The notes beneath the pieces were generated by a model, which saw nothing but the letters and a program-made list of their open reading frames with translations, was not told the DNA's origin and did no database searches. From contig CBDFMY010000003.1 in NCBI GenBank assembly GCA_965249835.1, positions 124,001-188,000 of the forward strand: 64,000 bases of DNA, written 5' to 3'. The stretch is from JAHRAW01 sp965249835 (GTDB taxonomy: Bacteria; Pseudomonadota; Gammaproteobacteria; Arenicellales; Poriferihabitantaceae). A program made the position numbers and the translations under genes. Shown in pieces: positions 58,891 through 64,000 of this stretch (positions are counted from its first letter, which is position 1; every line of letters begins with the position of its first letter).

Positions 58891-58910
58891 CCGAAAGCGC
58901 GCTCCCGATC

Positions 58911-59276
58911 ATGCCAACAAACCTGAAATCGTCCGCCCCGCACATCGCCAATGCGTCCCACTGGGACGAAAGCCTGAAAGATTGGGGAGGTCACCTGTAT
59001 CCCATTGACGGAAAATCGATGAACACCGGCCGGCTTTTGTGGAAAGGAGAAAACGGCTTGCCGGAGGCGGGGGTATGGGTCTGCACACCCGGTAGTTGGC
59101 GGTTGACCTTGCCCCGGGACGAGTTATGTCACTTCGTCTCGGGTCGCGCGGTCTACACCTGCGACGATGGCGAAGTAATCGATGTCCGCCCTGAAACGGT
59201 GGTTCATTTTCCCGGCGGCTGGACCGGCACCGTGGTCGTCCACGAAACCATATGCAGCATCTACATGCTACGCTGA
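58911..59276 (+). CDS. small cupin-domain protein, copy 1
   Basis: The 121-residue protein is a single cupin barrel of the (S)-ureidoglycine aminohydrolase/EutQ-like type. It has GVWVCTPGSWRLTLPRDELC, HFVSGRAVYTCDDGEVIDVR and PETVVHFPGGWTGTVVVHET, and the metal-binding-type positions are modest (His, Glu). It is clearly paralogous to the next gene. Such cupins often act as enzymes or ligand-binding accessory proteins. The function is not known. Confidence 0.8.
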   Translation: MPTNLKSSAPHIANASHWDESLKDWGGHLYPIDGKSMNTGRLLWKGENGLPEAGVWVCTPGSWRLTLPRDELCHFVSGRAVYTCDDGEVIDVRPETVVHFPGGWTGTVVVHETICSIYMLR

Positions 59277-59286
59277 GGAAAGTGCA

Positions 59287-59631
59287 TTGAAGACACCCGT
59301 GATGCGCAACCCGAAGGCAATCACCGAGGTGGTTGACTGGGGGCCGGTTGCAGAGATGGTCGAAGGCCAGTCACACACTTCAGGGGTTCTCCTATACAAG
59401 GGGAATGAGAACGGCGTGGAGTCGGGCATCTGGATTTGCACGCCTGGTTTTTGGAACTGCCACGTTACTCGCGATGAGATGTGCCATTTCCTCGCCGGGC
59501 GTTGCACCTACGTGCATGAATCCGGCGAGGTTGTGGATGTTGAACCCGATACCGCCATTTTTTTTCCAAAGGGCTGGAAAGGAACCTGCAGGATTCATGA
59601 AACGGTGCGCAAGGTTTACATGATCGGCTGA
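59287..59631 (+). CDS. small cupin-domain protein, copy 2
   Basis: The 114-residue product has GIWICTPGFWNCHVTRDEMC, HFLAGRCTYVHESGEVVDVE and PDTAIFFPKGWKGTCRIHET, aligned one-to-one with copy 1, so the pair arose by tandem duplication. TTG 59287 has GAGGA seven bases upstream and is preferred. ATG 59302 would give 109 residues with a weak site. It is the last gene of the transporter and glycosyltransferase cluster. Confidence 0.75.
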   Translation: MKTPVMRNPKAITEVVDWGPVAEMVEGQSHTSGVLLYKGNENGVESGIWICTPGFWNCHVTRDEMCHFLAGRCTYVHESGEVVDVEPDTAIFFPKGWKGTCRIHETVRKVYMIG

Positions 59632-59699
59632 CTGTCCACGACGAACATCACATCACGGATGCCGAGATGTCTTCTCTCAAACGACTTGCTCCGGCGCGC
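59632..59699. other. intergenic, no feature seen
   Basis: I see nothing structured between the second cupin and the decayed frame at 59700. The cluster's terminator is not evident here. Confidence 0.6.
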
Positions 59700-59822
59700 T
59701 CATGAAACGCGCCGACCGTTCAAAGTTTGCTCTACGGCGGCGGCGATTTCATACAGGTGTTGGTCATCGGAGTTGCCGGCGGCGAGCATCCGCATCGAAT
59801 TGTACGCGGCGTACGCTTTTGC
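59700..59822 (-). pseudogene. C-terminal remnant of an unknown protein
   Basis: A 40-codon open frame on the minus strand reads AKAYAAYNSMRMLAAGNSDD and QHLYEIAAAVEQTLNGRRVS, then stops. It has protein-like composition, but no start codon or upstream domain. It looks like the end of a larger gene that has been truncated. The family is not recognised. Confidence 0.35.
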
Positions 59823-59852
59823 CTATGAATAGGTTTTTAGTTGGTGGGATAT

Positions 59853-59881
59853 AAAAAAAGCCCCATCATTTCTGACGGGGC
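59853..59881 (-). terminator. rho-independent terminator of the serine hydrolase gene
   Basis: On the minus strand GCCCC and GGGGC pair around GTCAGAAATGAT and are followed by seven Ts. It lies about 90 bases after the hydrolase stop codon, so it is the natural end of that gene. An A/T-rich small hairpin follows on the plus side. Confidence 0.75.
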
Positions 59882-59971
59882 CTTACCACTCAAAAGGTTT
59901 TTTTTGAGATTAAAGAGTATGGTATTTCATCGTCTTTGTCATAGACAATGGCATTATGCAGATGCCCTGCC

Positions 59972-61225
59972 TCAGCGCAACGCTTGATATACGGCATTGC
60001 GGAAATCTCGACGGCCAGGGTAGGTGAGTGACGGGGAATATTGCTGCATCAGAATACCAATCAACGCCTCACGGGGATCAATCCAGCAGTAGGTATCGGC
60101 CAGCCCGCCCCATCCAAAATCGCCCCGAGAACCAAGGGTTCCCGTCTTTGCGGGGTCAATATTTATGCAGTAACCCAAGCCAAACCCGTATCCCATCATA
60201 TGCTGGGGCACGATTCCGTTGAAAGCCAGCGGCAGAAGTTTGGCTGGGACGTGGTTTATGGTCATCCACTCGACTGTTTTGCGACCAATGATACGAACAC
60301 CGGCCAGTTCTCCGCCATTGAGCATCATCTGGGCAAAGCGCCAGTAATCACCGGCGGTGGAGACAAGCCCGCCACCGCCGGAGTGCAGGTTGACGGATTT
60401 TATGGCGACGGGGTGAATAAACGGCGAGGCTACCGGTGTCTCCAGCACCGCCAACGAATATTCTTCTGTCCGGCCGTAGAGCGTGGCGAAACGTCCCTGT
60501 TTTTCCCGGGGTACTTCAAACGCCGTATCGTTCATTTTCAGGGGCTCCAGAATGGTTTGTTGAAGATAATCGCCAAACGGTATGCCGCTCATCAGTTCCA
60601 CCAAATAACCGCAGATATCGGTGGCGATGCTGTAGTGCCACAAGCTGCCGGGTTGTGCGATGAGGGGAAGTTTGAAGGTGATTTCCATCAACTCGGACAA
60701 CGTATTTTCGGGTTTCATGGTGCGCCACATTTGGTCGTACATTTTGTCAACGGGATGGGCACCGGGTTCAAAGCCATAACTGAAGCCCGCAGTATGGGTC
60801 AGCAAATGCCGAATGGTGATATTGCGTTCCAATGCTTCGAGATTTCCTTCGCCTCCGTAAACTCTCAGATTTTCAAGTGCCGGAATCCAGTGATGGGCGG
60901 CATCGTCGAGTTGAAATTTTCCCTGCTCAAGAAGCGTCATCAGCGCCACGCTGGTAATCGCCTTGGTCATCGAATAGATGCGAAAGATGGTGTGTATAGG
61001 CTCATTTATTTGCTGACAGTTTTTCCTCATCCTCGCTACAAGCGGGCATCTATTTGAATAAACAAAGCTGGCGCGCAATGTTTGTTGGTAATTAATGAGT
61101 CCGGTCAAACCGGGCTTTTTTGCGCGTATCATCCCTAATACGCGCCCTTCGGGCTCGCTTCGCTCGCGCCCAGTCGATTCATGGCACTCCCGCGATTTTT
61201 TCTCAATGTGCTTTTGGCTTCTCAA
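59972..61225 (-). pseudogene. beta-lactamase-fold serine hydrolase with N-terminus replaced by repeat
   Basis: The C-terminal 330 or so residues are a class C beta-lactamase/esterase-like protein with the catalytic SMTK (Ser85-Lys88 in FRIYSMTKAITS). NITIRHLLTHTAGFSYGFEP, WHYSIATDICGYLVELMSG (a YxxA-type motif with Tyr), and NLHSGGGGLVSTAGDYWRFA follow. The first 65 or so residues of the open frame come from a dispersed repeat (including HESTGRERSEPEGRV) and do not resemble the family's usual N-terminal strands. I infer a 5' truncation near 61030. It may be non-functional, or restarted internally. Confidence 0.6.
61099..61121 (+). terminator. terminator-like hairpin within repeat
   Basis: CCGGT-caa-ACCGG with six Ts forms a short plus-strand terminator. 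No plus-strand gene ends nearby, so it is part of the repeat rather than a gene end. Confidence 0.4.
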
Positions 61226-61364
61226 CGCGCCTTTATCCTCTCAATTCATCATCACCTTTCATTCGCGGGTTGGGGAGACAATGTGAATCGCAAAGTGTGA
61301 CTTTCTTTGAGACGCCAAAAGTAACCGAGAAAAACCGTCAGCGAAACAGTGAGCTTATACAATT
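61121..61364 (+). repeat. dispersed mosaic repeat, copy 2
   Basis: Modules of the 16.7-17.5 kb region recur here in different order: 61121-61189 (matching 17381-17449), 61210-61227 (17256-17273), 61231-61264 (16769-16801), 61267-61302 (17480-17515) and 61336-61364 (17131-17157). This copy sits at the broken N-terminus of the serine hydrolase. Confidence 0.9.
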
Positions 61365-61427
61365 ATGGAATCAACATTCTCGTAGTTATACTACTTATCC
61401 CGGCAAATTTACAGTCCAGTGGCGGAA

Positions 61428-62345
61428 TCAGACTCCAAATTCCACCCAATAGGGCCTGTGGTCCGAGCCGTCCGCGTCCGTGTCCACCCATGCCCGGGAG
61501 ATTTTTCCGGCGAGGCCGGCACTGACGAAGCAGTAGTCGAGGCGCAATGCCCTGCCGGGCGCACGGTCGGGCGGGTCGGGCCACCACGAGGTTGGCTCGC
61601 CGAGCTTTTCTTTGGCAACGCTCCAACTGTCGACCAACTCATCGCTGTGCAATCCGCGCCCGTAAACGGGGTCGATTTGACCGGCAAGACGAATGTATTC
61701 TTCGCTTTCTGCTAAGCAATTGAAGTCGCCCATGAACAGCGCGTGTTCGGGGGCGGGCGGGGTGGGTTCACCATTGCTCCAGTCCATGCGTCTGAAATTT
61801 TCCGCCTCACCCGGGTCAGCAGGCGTGCCGCCGGTGATTGGCGCACTGCTGTTGCAGCCCTGGGAGAATACGTCAAACAACGCGTCGATCTGCACGAGGC
61901 GCTCGCGCGATGAAATAGAGGACAGGTGGAGCGAATAGACGCGCAATACGCCGGCAGGTGTGGCAATAATCCCTTCGACCGCGCCTCTACGGAGATTCAA
62001 CAACTCAACGGTTTCGAGCAACGGCAGCACGATTACCCGCGCCGAAAGAATCGGCCATTTCGACAGCAACATGGGGCCGAATTGACGGCGCCGATTGACC
62101 ACTGCGCCGACAGTGCCGCGCGTGCTGGCGTCTACGTCGAATGACGGGCAGTACGTCCAGTAGTAATCGCGCAACAGTTCGCCGAGTTGTTCGGGTTGAT
62201 CGGCCATGCCGCTGCGGCGCCACAACCGTTCCACTTCCTGCAGGGCGATGATATCCGCCCCGCGCACGGCGTTGGCGATACGCGCCAGATCATAGCGATT
62301 GTCGAGCCCCAGCCCGTAGCGGATGTTATAGGTGACGACTTTCAT
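61428..62345 (-). CDS. endonuclease/exonuclease/phosphatase (EEP) family protein
   Basis: The 305-residue protein has the EEP signature in order: MKVVTYNIRYGLGLDNRYDL, ADIIALQEVERLWRRSG, VYSLHLSSISS, FMGDFNCLAESEEY and the closing SDHRPYWVEF with catalytic His. It is a metal-dependent phosphodiesterase or nuclease; the substrate is unknown. No signal peptide is seen. Upstream is a 228-base gap with no clear promoter. It is ordinary in composition. Confidence 0.88.
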   Translation of the reverse strand: MKVVTYNIRYGLGLDNRYDLARIANAVRGADIIALQEVERLWRRSGMADQPEQLGELLRDYYWTYCPSFDVDASTRGTVGAVVNRRRQFGPMLLSKWPILSARVIVLPLLETVELLNLRRGAVEGIIATPAGVLRVYSLHLSSISSRERLVQIDALFDVFSQGCNSSAPITGGTPADPGEAENFRRMDWSNGEPTPPAPEHALFMGDFNCLAESEEYIRLAGQIDPVYGRGLHSDELVDSWSVAKEKLGEPTSWWPDPPDRAPGRALRLDYCFVSAGLAGKISRAWVDTDADGSDHRPYWVEFGV

Positions 62346-62573
62346 AATACTTGCAGCGGTGCCCGCATATCCGTGTATAGGTTCATAACATTTGGCACTC
62401 CGGTTGGTTGATGATCAAGGATTGTACAGGAGAGAGCAGGGCCAATGCCTGGTGGGGTCGTTTTGGTGCCTATAAGCGCGGCGTAGCCGCGATAAATGTT
62501 GGTGAGGTATTAGTTAGTTTTGCCGGAGATTACTCAACAATTGACGGCACTTCATCACACAACCCCGGTCACC
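62346..62573. other. intergenic region with a repeat fragment
   Basis: It contains gcggcgtagccgcgataaat near 62478, a piece shared with 17068-17087. A plus-strand open frame crossing it (62408-62758) is not considered real. Nothing else is seen. Confidence 0.5.
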
Positions 62574-63209
62574 TCACGCATCCGGCCGCCGCACTAACTC
62601 GGCCATTTCCGCACCCGCTTCGCACTCCTGTTCCAGCAGCCCTTCGACAACGCCGCGCCGGTCAGAGGCCGGGACGTTCTGGCTTGCCTTGTATTTTCCG
62701 GTCAGCCGGGCGATGGGTATTTCAATGCCAACGATGGCGTCCAGTTGTTGCGCGATAAAATCTTCCGGCGCGTCCGTCACCTTCCACGGCTGAGCGCGAC
62801 CGGCCTCGTGCCGAGTGGTGAGACTTTCGACCAACTTGCGTAGCCAGGCGCGGTCTTCAATCACCCGCAACCGACCGTGCGCATGAACGACCGCGTAGTT
62901 CCAGGTCGGCACAACCTTGCCGGTGGTTTGTTTGGTCGCATACCACGAAGGAGAAACATATACATCCGGGCCGCGGAATATCGCCAGCGCATCGGCCTCG
63001 TCGGAATGCTCGTGCCACAGCGGATTGGCGCGCGCAATGTGGCCGCGCAGCGTGCCGAAGGGCGCCGGGGCGGGATTGATCTCAAACGGAATGTGATTCG
63101 CGTCCAGCCCGTTTGCCGTGAGCGTTACCAGCGTCGCCACCGGATGCGCACGCATCAATTCATGCAGCGTTTCAACTCGCGTTTCCGCAAAATATTTCGG
63201 AACATACAT
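62574..63209 (-). CDS. PaiB-like FMN-binding protein
   Basis: The 211-residue protein begins MYVPKYFAETRVETLHELMR and has HPVATLVTLTANGLDANHIP, TLRGHIARANPLWHEHSDEA, VSPSWYATKQTTGKVVPTWN and ARLTGKYKASQNVPASDRRG, the standard PaiB family pattern. These split-barrel flavin proteins were named as negative regulators in Bacillus; a redox or detoxification role is equally likely. It follows the nitrile hydratase accessory gene by nine bases on the same strand and may be in that operon. Confidence 0.88.
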   Translation of the reverse strand: MYVPKYFAETRVETLHELMRAHPVATLVTLTANGLDANHIPFEINPAPAPFGTLRGHIARANPLWHEHSDEADALAIFRGPDVYVSPSWYATKQTTGKVVPTWNYAVVHAHGRLRVIEDRAWLRKLVESLTTRHEAGRAQPWKVTDAPEDFIAQQLDAIVGIEIPIARLTGKYKASQNVPASDRRGVVEGLLEQECEAGAEMAELVRRPDA

Positions 63210-63218
63210 AAACCTGCC

Positions 63219-63473
63219 TCAAGTTTTTTCCCTGACGATTTCCTCCAGCGTTTCCTGCCACAGCCGGTAGTAGGCGTCGCTGTCCTCGATGGCATCGTGT
63301 TTTTCGAACTCGGCGATGTTGCGCGACAGCAGTGCCGCCCATTCTTTCCACTCGAACAACCCCGCTTGATGCAACTGCACGGCCATGGCGAAGGTTCGCG
63401 CTTGCCACGGCGCGGCGAAGACCAATTCGCCGCCGGCTTGAGGTTGCCCGGCAATGGCTTCAGGTTGCGGCAT
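63219..63473 (-). CDS. nitrile hydratase accessory protein
   Basis: The 84-residue product contains ELVFAAPWQARTFAMAVQLH, AGLFEWKEWAALLSRNIAEF and DAYYRLWQETLEEIVREKT, matching the accessory/activator protein of nitrile hydratase, itself related to the beta subunit N-terminal helices. Such proteins assist metal insertion into the alpha subunit. ATG 63473 overlaps the beta-subunit stop by 14 bases. A longer frame reaches 63647 inside that gene and is rejected. Confidence 0.85.
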   Translation of the reverse strand: MPQPEAIAGQPQAGGELVFAAPWQARTFAMAVQLHQAGLFEWKEWAALLSRNIAEFEKHDAIEDSDAYYRLWQETLEEIVREKT

Positions 63474-64000
63474 CCGCTGCCTCCAGATACGGCTCGAACA
63501 AGTCCGCGTAGATTGCCAGTCTCCCGGCCATTTTCCCGGCATCTTCTTCTTTCCCCCAAAGTTCTTCCGCTTCAAAACGCACACCGTAAAGATGTTCCGG
63601 TTGTTTTTCGCCGCTTGCCGCGTGCCGGTCCGGAAAAATGTGCGCACCGTGATGATTCACAATCACGCCCCCACGCCCCCACGTGTAGCGCGGTGCGCGG
63701 GTATGGGTTTTAGGCACGAGTTTTCGCACCCGCACCCGTTCGCCGATGGTGAACAACGAGTCAGCCTCGGCCGGCAAACTGGTGGGCGCGCCTTTGCCGA
63801 GAATTTCCGCCACCTGCTCGGCCACCACCACCCGCAAAAACCCGCGGCCCGCCGATTGGCCGCTTCGCAACTCCGCCGAGTTGATCATGCCGCGCTGCAA
63901 CAGCAGCAATTCCAAGCCGTGAAGCCAGTGTTCGTAGTAACTACTGGCAAGATAGTGCGCCGGCTGCATTTGCTCGCGGGCAAAACGTGACTGATCCAGA
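63460..64000 (-). CDS. nitrile hydratase subunit beta (5' end beyond window)
   Basis: Nitrile hydratase converts nitriles to amides using a Co or Fe centre in the alpha subunit. The visible C-terminal part has LDQSRFAREQMQPAHYLASS, YYEHWLHGLELLLLQRGMIN, FTIGERVRVRKLVPKTHTRA, PRYTWGRGGVIVNHHGAHIF and DLFEPYLEAADAAT, all typical of the beta subunit. An in-frame ATG at 63969 is internal: the reading frame continues through the window edge with family-like sequence. The alpha gene is expected just outside. Confidence 0.9.
   Translation of the reverse strand, partial: LDQSRFAREQMQPAHYLASSYYEHWLHGLELLLLQRGMINSAELRSGQSAGRGFLRVVVAEQVAEILGKGAPTSLPAEADSLFTIGERVRVRKLVPKTHTRAPRYTWGRGGVIVNHHGAHIFPDRHAASGEKQPEHLYGVRFEAEELWGKEEDAGKMAGRLAIYADLFEPYLEAADAAT

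Noticed and set aside
62408..62758. Plus-strand 116-codon frame
   Set aside because: It crosses an intergenic repeat fragment and the end of the PaiB-like gene, without ribosome-binding site or family likeness.

Overview
The window looks like a chromosomal segment from a gammaproteobacterium. The evidence is gene order: a complete S10-spc ribosomal block running into the alpha operon, a thrU-tyrU-glyT-thrT-tuf style tRNA/EF-Tu cluster next to coaX and birA, and the rpsB-tsf-frr-uppS-cdsA-dxr-rseP-bamA-skp-lpxD-fabZ-lpxA-lpxB-rnhB-dnaE series. The host DNA is moderately GC-rich, and genes are tightly packed with many 4-base ATGA overlaps. I cannot name a genus. The small ribosomal-protein extensions and mosaic intergenic repeats suggest an uncultured lineage, but that is inference.

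Layout. 1-13713 (minus): rpsK (cut by the left edge), rpsM, rpmJ, secY and the rest of the spc and S10 operons up to tuf. Several ribosomal proteins (S2, S3, S17, L3, L15, L29, L30) carry low-complexity extensions or inserts. 13838-14692 (minus): tRNA-Thr(GGT), tRNA-Gly(TCC), tRNA-Tyr(GTA) and a tRNA-Thr(TGT) interrupted by a 268-nt group I intron. 14780-16747 (minus): a small unknown ORF, coaX, birA. 16748-17647: gene-free mosaic repeat region. 17648-20901 (plus): ispG and a molybdopterin oxidoreductase. 20917-23246 (minus): a type II restriction-modification pair whose methyltransferase has N-terminal HEAT-like repeats. 23367-40971 (minus): the dnaE-to-rpsB envelope, isoprenoid and translation block, lacking pyrH between tsf and frr. 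41243-43808 (plus): map, an AmgK-like sugar kinase, a FetB-like permease.

43832-49069 is the defence region. It holds an orphan NADAR antitoxin-like gene, then a five-gene type III CBASS-like operon: CD-NTase, HORMA, TRIP13/Cap6 ATPase, a one-helix membrane protein of unknown fold, and a Doc-type Fic protein. The operon lies precisely between two near-identical direct repeats of about 368 bp. The right-hand copy is the leader of the following indolepyruvate oxidoreductase gene, so the operon appears to have been inserted with duplication of that leader. The membrane protein plus Doc-type Fic pair in the effector position is the best candidate here for an undescribed system.

49097-59631 (plus) is a metabolic and transport cluster: fused indolepyruvate ferredoxin oxidoreductase, a GntR regulator, a four-gene polyamine-type ABC transporter with a palindromic candidate operator upstream, a UGT-like glycosyltransferase and two paralogous small cupins. 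59700-64000 (minus) contains a decayed gene end, a serine hydrolase whose N-terminus runs into a dispersed repeat, an EEP-family phosphodiesterase, a PaiB-like flavin protein, and the end of a nitrile hydratase operon cut by the right edge.
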